Below are positions 22,773-31,713 of a stretch of 36,668 bases of DNA, one piece after another (position 1 is the stretch's first letter; every line of letters starts with the position of its first letter). The position numbers were made by a program, and so were the translations under genes. The DNA lies in the NCBI GenBank assembly GCA_029262875.1, contig JAJCYO010000170.1:1-36668 (forward strand), read 5' to 3'. The notes under the pieces were generated by a model. It made no database searches and was not told the DNA's origin. It saw only the letters and a program-made list of their open reading frames with translations. Source of the DNA: Flavobacteriales bacterium (lineage in GTDB: Bacteria; Bacteroidota; Bacteroidia; Flavobacteriales_E; Vicingaceae).

Positions 22773-25601
22773 TTATTTTAATTCTTCTTTTAAATACTTA
22801 GCAGTATAACTCTCTTTACTACGTATTATTTTCTCAGGGGTTCCCTCTGAAACAATTGTACCCCCGTCTAAACCAGCCTCTGGGCCAATATCCACAATAT
22901 GATCAGCAACTTTAATAATATCCATATTATGCTCAATAATTAGCACTGTATTTCCTAAATTAACCAGCCGATCTATAACTTCTAAAAATATCTTTATATC
23001 ATCAAAATGGAGGCCCGTTGATGGTTCATCTAAAATGTAAAACGTTTTCCCTGTTTGCTTTTTAGAAAGCTCTGTTGCTAATTTTACTCGTTGAGCTTCT
23101 CCTCCTGATAACGTTGTTGAGGGTTGCCCTAAACGTATATAACCCAATCCAACATCCTGTAGCGTCCTTATCTTTTGAATAATTGAAGGAATGTTTTCAA
23201 AAAAATCAACTGCTTGGTTTATCGTTAAATTCAAGATGTCACTTATCGACTTTCCCTTATACCTCACTTCTAATGTTTCCCTATTGTACCGTTTAGAATT
23301 ACAATCTGTGCACTCGACATAGACATCAGGTAAAAAATTCATCTCAATGGTTTTTACTCCAGCTCCTTTACACGTCTCACACCTGCCTCCCTTAACATTA
23401 AAAGAGAATCTTCCTGGTTTATAACCTCTTATTTTAGCATCGGGCAAATTGCTATAAAGTAATCTTATGTCTGTGAAAACTCCAGTATATGTAGCTGGGT
23501 TTGAACGAGGTGTTCTTCCTATTGGTGATTGATCTATATCAATAATTTTATCAATATGCTCTAATCCTTTTATTGATGTATAGTCTAACGGTTTTTTAAC
23601 CGCTTTATAAATGTGTTGATTTAATATTGGGTAGAGGGTTTCATTTATTAGTGTAGATTTACCACTACCAGAAACTCCAGTAACACATATTAATTTTCCT
23701 AACGGAACCTTTAAATTTATTTTTTTAAGATTGTTACCTACAGCTCCTTTCAATTCAATGTATTTCCCATTTCCCTTCCTTCGTTTTTTAGGAATCTCTA
23801 TCTCAATTTTACCACTTAAAAAATTAGCCGTTTCCGTATTATTTTTCACAAAATCTTTCGGTTTTCCAGTTGAGACTATTTCTCCTCCATGCAATCCTGC
23901 TTTCGGTCCTATATCAATAATGTAATCTGATGAAAGCATAATGTCTTTATCATGTTCGACAACAATTATTGAATTACCTATATCTCTTAACTCTTTTAAA
24001 GAAGTTATTAGTTTTTGATTATCTCTCTGATGTAACCCAATACTTGGTTCATCTAAAATATAAAGCACATTAACCAGTTGAGAACCTATTTGAGTAGCCA
24101 GCCTTATTCGTTGAGCTTCACCACCAGACAATGTCCTTGAACTTCTATTTAATGATAAATAGGTCAATCCAACATCCAATAAAAACTTAACTCTTGTATT
24201 GATCTCTTTCAATACTTCCTTTGCTATTACCTGTTGGTTTTCAGATAGTTTCTGCTGAACAGTAGAAGACCAAGTATAAAGTGATAACAAATCCATTTCT
24301 GCAATTTCCGCTATTGATTTATCATCAATTTTAAAATACATTGCTTCTTTTTTTAGCCTACTCCCTTGGCAATTTGAACAAGTTACTTTATTCATAAAGT
24401 TATTTGCCCACCTCCCTATTGACTTACTTTTATTTTCTTCAAACTGTCGAATTATTATATTCACAATTCCCTCAAACTCTATATTATAATCAGATGTTAC
24501 CCCAGCTACCTCCTGTTGAATTGTTAATGTTTCCGTAGAACCACTCAGCAAGTAATCTATTGCTTCATCAGAAATTTCTTTAATCGGTGTGTTTAGTGTA
24601 AACCCAAAATTGTCACCAATGGCCTCTATCTGTTTAAAGGTCCAATTATTTTTATATTCACCTAAGGGAATAATCCCACCTTTTTTAATGGTTGAATTTT
24701 GATTTGGAATAATCTTTTTAAGGTCTATTTCCGAAACTAAACCTAAACCATTGCATTTTTTACAAGCCCCATATGGAGAATTAAAAGAAAACAAATTAGG
24801 TGCTGGATCATCATAAGAAATTCCAGTTGTTGGACACATTAGGTTTTTACTAAGTAAAGAATACTTATTTGCTTCAACATCAAAGACCATAATAGATCCT
24901 TTACCATGTTTCATCGCAACGTTAACCGAATTTGAAATACGTTTTTTATCTCCTTTTTTAACTTTTATCTGATCAATAACAATCTCAATATCATGCGTTT
25001 TATAACGATCTAATTTCATTCCAGGTGCTATGTTCGTTAACTTCCCATTAACTCTCACCTTTATAAAACCTTGTTTCGATATTTGATTAAATAAATCCTG
25101 ATAGTGTCCTTTTCTACCTTTAACAACTGATGCTAAAATAATTAGTTTCTTATTCTCATATTTTTCTACTATTAAATCTGTAATCTGAGAAGTAGTGTAT
25201 TTAACCATCTTCTCTCCCGTATTGTATGAATAAGCCTCAGAAGCCCGAGCAAATAACAACCTAAAAAAATCATACACTTCAGTAATTGTTCCAACCGTTG
25301 ACCTTGGATTTTTACTAATTGTTTTTTGTTCTATTGAGATTACTGGACTCAACCCACTAATTTTATCTACATCAGGACGCTCCATGGTCCCTAAGAAATT
25401 TCGAGCATATGCAGAAAACGTTTCTAAGTACCTACGCTGACCTTCTGCATAAATGGTATCGAAGGCTAAGGATGATTTCCCACTGCCACTTACGCCTGTC
25501 ATTACAACTAATTTATTCCTTGGAATTTTTACGGAGATATTTTTAAGGTTATGAACCCTTGAACCTATAACATCAATAAATTCTTCTTTATCGTCAATCA
25601 T
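22773..25601 (-). CDS. uvrA: UvrABC excision-repair damage-sensing ATPase UvrA
   Basis: A 942-residue protein of normal length for UvrA, which recognises bulky DNA damage with UvrB in nucleotide excision repair. Two ABC-type ATPase units are visible: Walker [10 protein letters not shown] at 36-44 and GVSGSGKST in the second half, each with its own signature LSGGEAQR ([29 protein letters not shown]) and Walker [10 protein letters not shown] or LDEPSTGLH. Zinc-binding cysteine pairs include [16 protein letters not shown] and the late CETCKGAG with CTDC. UvrA is usually a free-standing gene, whereas here it overlaps the polysaccharide transferase gene by 8 bp and precedes the LOG gene by 9 bp, so it is probably co-transcribed with the export genes. 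Confidence 0.97.
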   Translation of the reverse strand: MIDDKEEFIDVIGSRVHNLKNISVKIPRNKLVVMTGVSGSGKSSLAFDTIYAEGQRRYLETFSAYARNFLGTMERPDVDKISGLSPVISIEQKTISKNPRSTVGTITEVYDFFRLLFARASEAYSYNTGEKMVKYTTSQITDLIVEKYENKKLIILASVVKGRKGHYQDLFNQISKQGFIKVRVNGKLTNIAPGMKLDRYKTHDIEIVIDQIKVKKGDKKRISNSVNVAMKHGKGSIMVFDVEANKYSLLSKNLMCPTTGISYDDPAPNLFSFNSPYGACKKCNGLGLVSEIDLKKIIPNQNSTIKKGGIIPLGEYKNNWTFKQIEAIGDNFGFTLNTPIKEISDEAIDYLLSGSTETLTIQQEVAGVTSDYNIEFEGIVNIIIRQFEENKSKSIGRWANNFMNKVTCSNCQGSRLKKEAMYFKIDDKSIAEIAEMDLLSLYTWSSTVQQKLSENQQVIAKEVLKEINTRVKFLLDVGLTYLSLNRSSRTLSGGEAQRIRLATQIGSQLVNVLYILDEPSIGLHQRDNQKLITSLKELRDIGNSIIVVEHDKDIMLSSDYIIDIGPKAGLHGGEIVSTGKPKDFVKNNTETANFLSGKIEIEIPKKRRKGNGKYIELKGAVGNNLKKINLKVPLGKLICVTGVSGSGKSTLINETLYPILNQHIYKAVKKPLDYTSIKGLEHIDKIIDIDQSPIGRTPRSNPATYTGVFTDIRLLYSNLPDAKIRGYKPGRFSFNVKGGRCETCKGAGVKTIEMNFLPDVYVECTDCNSKRYNRETLEVRYKGKSISDILNLTINQAVDFFENIPSIIQKIRTLQDVGLGYIRLGQPSTTLSGGEAQRVKLATELSKKQTGKTFYILDEPSTGLHFDDIKIFLEVIDRLVNLGNTVLIIEHNMDIIKVADHIVDIGPEAGLDGGTIVSEGTPEKIIRSKESYTAKYLKEELK

Positions 25602-26667
25602 CTAAAGATTTATTGATATTTTTTTTGGCTATTACAAACAAAGCTCCAAAAACAATTAAGAAATAAGTAATGAAAATAACCGTATATAAATGGCTCCAAA
25701 CTTTTATGTTTGATATTATATAAACAACAATTGCTGAGGAAATTATCGAAATTAGTGCAATTAGTGCTGCTACTTGTTTTTCTGACAAGCCAAGGTAAGA
25801 CAAATGGTGCGTTGTATGGTCTTTTCCACCAATAAATGGAGAATTACCTTTGCTTATTCTTTTAATCACGACAGTAGTCGTATCTACAATGGGAATAATA
25901 AACGATAACAAAGGGATTAATAACTGTCTGGAGATAGAAAATTCTACAGTCGTAACAGGATTCCATAAATAATTAATACTCAACGCAGCCAATAACACTC
26001 CTAAATACTGGCTACCTGTATCACCCATATACATTTTAGAGGGGTTCCAATTAAAATATAAAAAGCCTAGTAATGATGCTAACAAGCCTATAACTATAGT
26101 TGTCCCTACACTATCAGTCTCATTATTGATAAGCATTAAAAACAAAATAGTAAAGCTAATTACAATAGATACGATGGTTGTTATTCCGTCCATATTGTCT
26201 AACATGTTTATCGAATTCATTAATCCTACCACCCATAGAATAGTCAATGAATAATTGAGAATATTATTATCAAATATATTGATAAATGTTCCTGAATAAA
26301 TGAGGATAACACCACATAAAACTTGAGTCAAGAACTTTAGAACAGGTCGAGTGTTGTAAGCATCATCTGACAATCCCATTAAAAACCCAAGCGAAGTTGC
26401 ACCAACTATTCCTGTGAACCTGAAATCTATGTTGCTGCCAGCGTACGAAAAAATAAAAGAGTGAAGAATAATAGATAATAAAAATATAATATAAAAGACC
26501 AGGCCACCTAATGCTGGTTTAACCTGATCGCTCCATCTAATTATGGTTTCACTTTCATTTCTAATACCGAGTGTCTTAACAAACCTCAGCATAATACTAT
26601 TAATCAGTATTGAGAACAATAATGCTCCTAAAAAAAATAATATATGTTTCCATGAAAATGAATGCAT
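25594..26667 (-). CDS. WecA/MraY-like polyprenyl-phosphate sugar-1-phosphate transferase
   Basis: A 357-residue polytopic inner-membrane enzyme with about ten hydrophobic segments. It transfers a sugar 1-phosphate, usually GlcNAc-1-P, from a UDP-sugar to undecaprenyl phosphate, the first step in building a lipid-linked glycan. Landmarks are KPALGGL (50-56), the catalytic DD at 101-102, NMLDNMDG at 154-161, and the loop GGKDHTTHHL near 283 corresponding to the His-rich element of WecA-type enzymes. The HHL motif and context favour the polysaccharide-initiating type over peptidoglycan MraY. Its ATG abuts the rfbC stop (TAGATG), so translation is coupled. The sugar specificity cannot be read from the sequence. 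Confidence 0.87.
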   Translation of the reverse strand: MHSFSWKHILFFLGALLFSILINSIMLRFVKTLGIRNESETIIRWSDQVKPALGGLVFYIIFLLSIILHSFIFSYAGSNIDFRFTGIVGATSLGFLMGLSDDAYNTRPVLKFLTQVLCGVILIYSGTFINIFDNNILNYSLTILWVVGLMNSINMLDNMDGITTIVSIVISFTILFLMLINNETDSVGTTIVIGLLASLLGFLYFNWNPSKMYMGDTGSQYLGVLLAALSINYLWNPVTTVEFSISRQLLIPLLSFIIPIVDTTTVVIKRISKGNSPFIGGKDHTTHHLSYLGLSEKQVAALIALISIISSAIVVYIISNIKVWSHLYTVIFITYFLIVFGALFVIAKKNINKSLDD

Positions 26668-27210
26668 CTAAAATGGTGTTACATATTGATTAAAAGCACA
26701 TGCCTCTTTATCTTTTTTCGACAATACAGGCTTGTCAATTCCCCAATTAATATTTAAATCCTTATCATTCCATAATATGGCATCTTCTGATTCCTTATTA
26801 TAAAAATCGCTGCACTTATAAGAAAAGATCGTGTTATCTTCTAATGTTAAAAATCCGTGAGCAAACCCTTTAGGAATGTAAAACATTCTTTTATTTAACG
26901 CTGATAACTCAGTAGCGTAATGCTGTCCATAAGTTTTAGAATCTTTCCTTAAATCAACTGCTATATCTAACACACTGCCTTGTACTACCCTAATTAGTTT
27001 TGCTTGTGAAAATGGAGGTTTTTGAAAATGTAACCCTCGAAGTACATTTCTCTGAGACAAAGATTGATTATCTTGTACAAAAAGATCCTTTATCCCATTT
27101 TTAAAAAAATCATCTTTATTATACGATTCATAGAAGTAACCTCTTTCATCTTCAAATACATTGGGTTCAATTATGATCAATCCCTCAATCTCTACATTAA
27201 TAAATTTCAT
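26668..27210 (-). CDS. rfbC: dTDP-4-dehydrorhamnose 3,5-epimerase
   Basis: A 180-residue cupin-fold enzyme, normal length for RmlC, which epimerises dTDP-4-keto-6-deoxyglucose on the way to dTDP-L-rhamnose. Visible motifs are FEDERGYFYESYN (19-31), LRGLHFQKPPFSQAKL (58-72) with the catalytic His61, VVQGSVLDIAVDLRK (75-89), and YIPKGFAHGF with the second conserved His. The partner genes rfbA, rfbB and rfbD are absent from the window, so they are encoded elsewhere or this enzyme serves another 6-deoxy sugar. It starts 5 bp after the tyrosine kinase gene and abuts the WecA-like gene. Confidence 0.92.
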   Translation of the reverse strand: MKFINVEIEGLIIIEPNVFEDERGYFYESYNKDDFFKNGIKDLFVQDNQSLSQRNVLRGLHFQKPPFSQAKLIRVVQGSVLDIAVDLRKDSKTYGQHYATELSALNKRMFYIPKGFAHGFLTLEDNTIFSYKCSDFYNKESEDAILWNDKDLNINWGIDKPVLSKKDKEACAFNQYVTPF

Positions 27211-27215
27211 TGAAA

Positions 27216-29666
27216 TTATTTTTTTCTACCAAACATACCACTTAAAAAACCTGACTTTTCTTTAGGTTCATCTTCATAATAGCCACCATATCCATATCCA
27301 TATCCTCCACCATATCCATATCCTCCACCGTAACCATATCCATAACCTCCACCATAAGCACTTTTCCCATGCTCTACAGCATTTAAAATAATGGATAATT
27401 TTTTTATTCCATTATCCAACATGAGCCTATCTACATTATTGACAAAGTATTTTTTAGAGTACTCGTTTTTAAAAACATAGACTGGGTAATCTGCTTTTTT
27501 GAGTATTTCCATCGCATCAGAAACCAATCCGATTGGAGGGTTATCTATAATTACAAAATCATACTCCAGTTGTAATTTTTTTACAATGTTATCCAGTTCT
27601 CCATTTATAATTAATTCTGAAGGATTTGGTGGAACCGGACCTGAAGTTATAAAATCTAAATTCTCAAGTTCACTATGGTGAATACATTCTTTTATTTCCT
27701 TGCTTTTTATAAGGAGTGTACTCATTCCTACTGTATTTTCAACCCCAAACCCAAGGTGAATTTTAGGTTTTCTCATGTCCAAATCTAAAATCACTACCTT
27801 CTTTCCAGAATAAGCAATAATTCCGGCAGTATTAATTGCGCAAAAGGTCTTCCCTTCTCCTGAAACAGTAGATGTTACCGCCAATAATTTTTTACCCTCC
27901 GTACCAGAAATGAATTGCATGTTAGAACGAATTGCTCTAAATGACTCCGCAATTATCGATTTAGGATTTTTATTTACTACTAATTGTGAAACAGGAATAT
28001 CATGTTTATACTTTGGAACAATTCCTAATACACTTACTCCTGCATAAGAATGCCTTATAATTTCATCAACAGACGAAATGGTATTTTTCAGTATATATTT
28101 GGCTAATAAGAGAAGCAAGCTTAATACAAAACCTATAATAAATCCAAAAAGGACAAACACTTTTTCATTAGGGAATACTGGAACCGTTGGGATTAATGCT
28201 CTATCTAACACCGTATGCTGGGTTACAAATCCAGCATCTGAAATGGAATATTCAGTTCTTTTTTCCATTAAGAGGTTATAAAATTTTTCATCTAAAGAAA
28301 GTACTCTTTGCAAACGCGCATACTCTAATTCTTCTGCCGGAACATTTAAAAACTTCTTTTCTACATCAGATATTTTACTTAATATCTCTGTTCTTCTTAT
28401 AGAAAGTTTTGCAATAGACGAATTTAGACTTTCGAACAACACTTTCTTTTGAACATCAATTTGGTATTCTAAAGATTTTACGGCTTCACTATCTTTTGTT
28501 ACCTCAAATTGCATATTTTCTAATTTGAATAACAGTTCCTTTAAAGTCGTGATCAATGACATTATTCCACCTGCATACTCTGTTCCAGCCAAAATTGGCA
28601 GCAACTCATAAACATCAATATCTTTATTATTTAAGGATATGGATGTTTTTATATCCTCCAAAATTTTCTTTTGTAAGTCAATATCAAATAATTCATTCTC
28701 CAATTTATTACTTCTATCAAAGTAGATTGTAGAACGATCCATTGTAGAAAAATTAGTCCCTTGCTGAAATTCTTGAATCTTATTCTCTGATCCTTTTACT
28801 TTGTTATAATACTTGTCTAATTGTGAATCTATAAATTGAAGTGCTTTTTTGGAACTTTTACTTCTTTCCTCAATATCGTAGGCGATATACTCATTAGCTA
28901 TGGCAGTAACAATATCTTTTGCCTTTTCTCCATTGTTATCTTGGAATTGTATATTAATTGTTTTTGCCGCATTACTTAAAGGAAAAACTGCTAATCTGCC
29001 AATATAGCTATTGGTTAAATTCTCATAACTATTAATTTTAAAGAATAAGCTACCATCTTGTAAGCTGGTATAATCCTTGAAATTTTTCTTATCTAAGAGA
29101 TTTATTTTTAAATCTACTTTCGGATGATCAACAACTGTATTTAACCCAAACTCGCCTATCAACTCATCGTTTTGCGTTAATTTAAACTTATACTTATCAA
29201 TAAATTCGATAAAAAATGATTGTCCTATAACCGTAGAATCTTTAATAATATAATCCACCTTAATTGGAGTAGATCTGTATAACTCATTCGTCAAAAATTC
29301 TCCTTGCTTGTAATAACTAACATCTATTGGAATTCTTTTTAGAGCCCTCTTAAACAACAATTTAGACTTAAGTATTTCTACATCCTTTGCGAGGTTGTTG
29401 ATTTCCTGAAACTCACTAACCTCTAATACTTTGTTTGCTGTATTTAAAGATCCAACCTGGTATATCAATTTAGACTCATAAATTGGAACAGTATACCTCA
29501 AATATATAAATGCAGATGCAACACATACAGAAATAATTATAGCGAACCATAATAAGTTTCGCTTTAATAAATGAAAAAACAAAATTGGGTCAGACTCCGT
29601 ATTTAAGTTCGATCTTTTCCTTGCTTTTTCCTCGTTTATGGTATATGAAGAATTATCTTCAGACAT
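27216..29666 (-). CDS. Wzc-like polysaccharide co-polymerase and tyrosine autokinase
   Basis: An 816-residue inner-membrane protein that would control polysaccharide chain length and export through cycles of tyrosine autophosphorylation. The first membrane segment lies at about 37-56, followed by the periplasmic Wzz-type domain and coiled coils (about 270-470), a second membrane segment near 503-525, and a cytoplasmic BY-kinase domain. The kinase has Walker A VSGEGKT near 605, Walker A' LDLDMRKPK, and Walker B VIIDNPPIG. The C-terminal tail (771-797) contains 11 tyrosines in a Gly-Tyr repeat, an extreme form of the autophosphorylated Tyr cluster, then a basic end. It lies 4 bp after the Wza-like gene. 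It probably forms a complex with that protein across the envelope. Confidence 0.9.
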   Translation of the reverse strand: MSEDNSSYTINEEKARKRSNLNTESDPILFFHLLKRNLLWFAIIISVCVASAFIYLRYTVPIYESKLIYQVGSLNTANKVLEVSEFQEINNLAKDVEILKSKLLFKRALKRIPIDVSYYKQGEFLTNELYRSTPIKVDYIIKDSTVIGQSFFIEFIDKYKFKLTQNDELIGEFGLNTVVDHPKVDLKINLLDKKNFKDYTSLQDGSLFFKINSYENLTNSYIGRLAVFPLSNAAKTINIQFQDNNGEKAKDIVTAIANEYIAYDIEERSKSSKKALQFIDSQLDKYYNKVKGSENKIQEFQQGTNFSTMDRSTIYFDRSNKLENELFDIDLQKKILEDIKTSISLNNKDIDVYELLPILAGTEYAGGIMSLITTLKELLFKLENMQFEVTKDSEAVKSLEYQIDVQKKVLFESLNSSIAKLSIRRTEILSKISDVEKKFLNVPAEELEYARLQRVLSLDEKFYNLLMEKRTEYSISDAGFVTQHTVLDRALIPTVPVFPNEKVFVLFGFIIGFVLSLLLLLAKYILKNTISSVDEIIRHSYAGVSVLGIVPKYKHDIPVSQLVVNKNPKSIIAESFRAIRSNMQFISGTEGKKLLAVTSTVSGEGKTFCAINTAGIIAYSGKKVVILDLDMRKPKIHLGFGVENTVGMSTLLIKSKEIKECIHHSELENLDFITSGPVPPNPSELIINGELDNIVKKLQLEYDFVIIDNPPIGLVSDAMEILKKADYPVYVFKNEYSKKYFVNNVDRLMLDNGIKKLSIILNAVEHGKSAYGGGYGYGYGGGYGYGGGYGYGYGGYYEDEPKEKSGFLSGMFGRKK
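27276..27356 (-). repeat. Gly-Tyr coding repeat at the kinase C-terminus
   Basis: Low-complexity DNA built from TATGG/ACCATA-like units encodes residues 771-797 of the tyrosine kinase, alternating GYG and GGG steps with 11 Tyr. It is likely to expand and contract by replication slippage, changing the number of phosphorylatable tyrosines. Confidence 0.8.
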
Positions 29667-29670
29667 TTAT

Positions 29671-30444
29671 TTAGTTATTGTTTATATTATTAATCACTAT
29701 TAACAATGTTAGTGTACTCGCAATTAAACTAACAATAGGAGCAATATCTCTAACTAATTCTTGTAAATAGTCAGAACGTGGTTCAACATAAATAATATCA
29801 TTTGCTTGTAAAACAAAATCAGATTGCTTAACACCCTCAAGTGTACTAAAATCAAACAAATAGACCTTTGGATCTTTCAAATCCCCCCTTATTAATTTAA
29901 TTCGTTTAGCTTTTGCTAACTTAGTCAACCCTCCTACAGCACCCAATGCTTCCAGCAATTTCATATTATCATTAATCAAAGGCACTATTTGAGCCTTACT
30001 ACTTCCTCCTGGAAAAACAGTCACTCTTTTATTTACAACCTTAACTTGCACAAAAGGTTTTATATAATATTTCGTATATTTTTCCTCCAAAAGGGCTTCA
30101 ACTTCCTTAATGGTTTTACCTTTTAGTTCTATCCTTCCCAGTATTGGAAGTTTTGCCTGTCCATCAAATTCAACCAAATACTGAAAGCTTGTATTTTTAG
30201 TTATTGTTGTTTGTTGTTCTTTTATAGCAGTAAAATCTACTAATAAACTACCATCATTGGTATAGAGTTTAAATTCAATGATATCACTAGGGGAAATAAC
30301 ATACTCAGCGGATGATTCTGATGGAGGAGCATCGTAGGGGTAATCTTTCCCAGTCTTCATCATTACATTTGAATTGTAATTGCATGCAAACAATGAAATT
30401 ATCATCATAAACGCCACTACCCTTTTTAATCTATTTAAAATCAT
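29671..30444 (-). CDS. Wza-like outer-membrane polysaccharide export lipoprotein
   Basis: A 257-residue lipoprotein: signal MILNRLKRVVAFMMIISLFA followed by Cys21 of the lipobox LFAC. The poly-export domain starts at about 48 (YVISPSDIIEFKLYT) and includes LPILGRIELKGKTIKEVEALLEE; an SLBB-like domain follows at about 130-215 (VTVFPGGSSKAQIVPLINDN, LLEALGAVGGL). The C-terminal stretch at about 230-253 (IAPIVSLIASTLTLLIVI) is hydrophobic and could form the helical outer-membrane pore segment seen in Wza. Length is on the short side compared with about 380 for E. coli Wza, meaning fewer SLBB domains. It precedes the Wzc-like gene by 4 bp and should be its export partner. Confidence 0.88.
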   Translation of the reverse strand: MILNRLKRVVAFMMIISLFACNYNSNVMMKTGKDYPYDAPPSESSAEYVISPSDIIEFKLYTNDGSLLVDFTAIKEQQTTITKNTSFQYLVEFDGQAKLPILGRIELKGKTIKEVEALLEEKYTKYYIKPFVQVKVVNKRVTVFPGGSSKAQIVPLINDNMKLLEALGAVGGLTKLAKAKRIKLIRGDLKDPKVYLFDFSTLEGVKQSDFVLQANDIIYVEPRSDYLQELVRDIAPIVSLIASTLTLLIVINNINNN

Positions 30445-30467
30445 CTTTTATTTCTTTTACAAGTTAA

Positions 30468-30475
30468 CAAATCTA
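30468..30475 (-). promoter_or_regulatory. Candidate internal -7 element before the export genes
   Basis: On the minus strand this reads TAGATTTG, identical to the -7 box at 21981-21988 and an exact TAnnTTTG match, 23 bp before the export-lipoprotein ATG. No good -33 box is found at 20-bp spacing. It lies in the only gap larger than 10 bp inside the eight-gene run. Confidence 0.27.
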
Positions 30476-30488
30476 TTAAAATCTATGA

Positions 30489-30506
30489 GAAAATACACGT
30501 ATTTTC
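30489..30506 (-). other. Inverted repeat over the GT4 stop codon
   Basis: GAAAATAC (30489-30496) and GTATTTTC (30499-30506) are perfect 8-bp inverted arms with a 2-base centre, overlapping the TGA stop (30505-30507) of the glycosyltransferase gene. No T run follows on the minus strand. It could be a weak attenuator, an RNA-processing site or a regulator site before the export genes. Confidence 0.33.
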
Positions 30507-31713
30507 AGTTATTGTTTAATAAGGATAAATAAAGATTTCTCATGTCTTTTACTAAACGCATATAATGAAATTCCTTTTTAACAAAATCCCAACCCTTTTC
30601 TCCCATTTTTCTTCTTAATTCATCACCCTCTACCAACCTTAATAATGCCGTTACAACTTCTTCTAAATTTGTAGATTCAACCACAAAAGCTGTCTCATCT
30701 TTCAAAACTATATTTTTCACCCCGCCAACATCAGTCGTTACTATTGGTTTATTTGACGCCTGAGCCTCAATCAAAGTGACTGGAGTGCCTTCATTAAGGG
30801 AAGTCAAAGCAATTATATCCATTCCAGCATTAACCCAATCAATATCCTTAATCCAAGACGTTAATGTTACTGTAGCTGATCTTTGCTCGTTACTCCATTC
30901 TACATAATCTAAGTTGATACGTTTTAACTGACCAATTAGTTTACTCTTATCTTCCCCATCCCCTACCAGAAAAGCACGAATTTTCTTTTTTGTTCTTTTT
31001 TGAAGCTCATTAATAGCGTCAATAAATAATGTATGATTTTTTATTGGCACCAATCTTCCAATAATGCCAATCGCTATCTCATCACTTTCAATCATGTATT
31101 TCTCTCTAAAAGATTTTCTCTTCTCTTCTACATTTTCTTGAAATTTATCTAAATCAAAACCCAATGGGATTACAGCAACTTTATCTTCCTCACAAATGTT
31201 GTGGTGTTTCCATAATTCTTCTTTTTGGATAGCACTAATAGCAATTATTTTAGTTGATTTTTTTGATAATTGACGTTCTGCATTCTTGTAAAACTGAGTC
31301 TCCGATTTACCAAAATATGAATGGAATACATGTCCGTGAAACGTATGTATTATTATTGGAACGTTACACTTTGATGCCGCATATCGTCCTAATGCACCAG
31401 CTTTTGCAGCATGAGTATGAACAATATCTGGTTTATACTCTTGGATTATTTTTTTTATCTTCTTATAGGCTTTTAGATCACCTGTAAGCGTAATTTTTCT
31501 CTGCATTTCAGGTATTATAACCGGAGTTATTCCAAGTTTTTCTAAAATAAATTCTGAACTCTCTTCTTCCTCATATTTCACCCCTCCAATTAGCAAAGTC
31601 TCGAACTCTGGCTCTAAGTATTTTGATAAATACGCAGCATTATGAGATGGCCCTCCTAAATTAAATCGATTGATAATCCTTAATACCTTAATTTTCTTTT
31701 TTTCTCCTTTCAT
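30505..31713 (-). CDS. Family 4 glycosyltransferase
   Basis: I chose ATG 31713, whose A and the asnB stop form TAATG, giving 402 residues starting MKGEKKKIKVLRIINRFNLG; an ATG nine codons earlier is possible but would overlap asnB by 28 bp. The fold is GT-B. The N-terminal acceptor domain has INRFNLGGPSHNAAYLSKYL, then HTHAAKAGALGR and HTFHGHVFHSYF. The nucleotide-sugar domain has IGIIGRLVPIKNH, FLVGDGEDKSKL, and the retaining GT4 catalytic signature SLNEGTPVTLIEAQASNKPI with two Glu spaced as EX7E. It is the only glycosyltransferase in the window, so the glycan built here must rely on enzymes encoded elsewhere, or be very short. The donor sugar is unknown. Confidence 0.9.
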   Translation of the reverse strand: MKGEKKKIKVLRIINRFNLGGPSHNAAYLSKYLEPEFETLLIGGVKYEEEESSEFILEKLGITPVIIPEMQRKITLTGDLKAYKKIKKIIQEYKPDIVHTHAAKAGALGRYAASKCNVPIIIHTFHGHVFHSYFGKSETQFYKNAERQLSKKSTKIIAISAIQKEELWKHHNICEEDKVAVIPLGFDLDKFQENVEEKRKSFREKYMIESDEIAIGIIGRLVPIKNHTLFIDAINELQKRTKKKIRAFLVGDGEDKSKLIGQLKRINLDYVEWSNEQRSATVTLTSWIKDIDWVNAGMDIIALTSLNEGTPVTLIEAQASNKPIVTTDVGGVKNIVLKDETAFVVESTNLEEVVTALLRLVEGDELRRKMGEKGWDFVKKEFHYMRLVKDMRNLYLSLLNNN

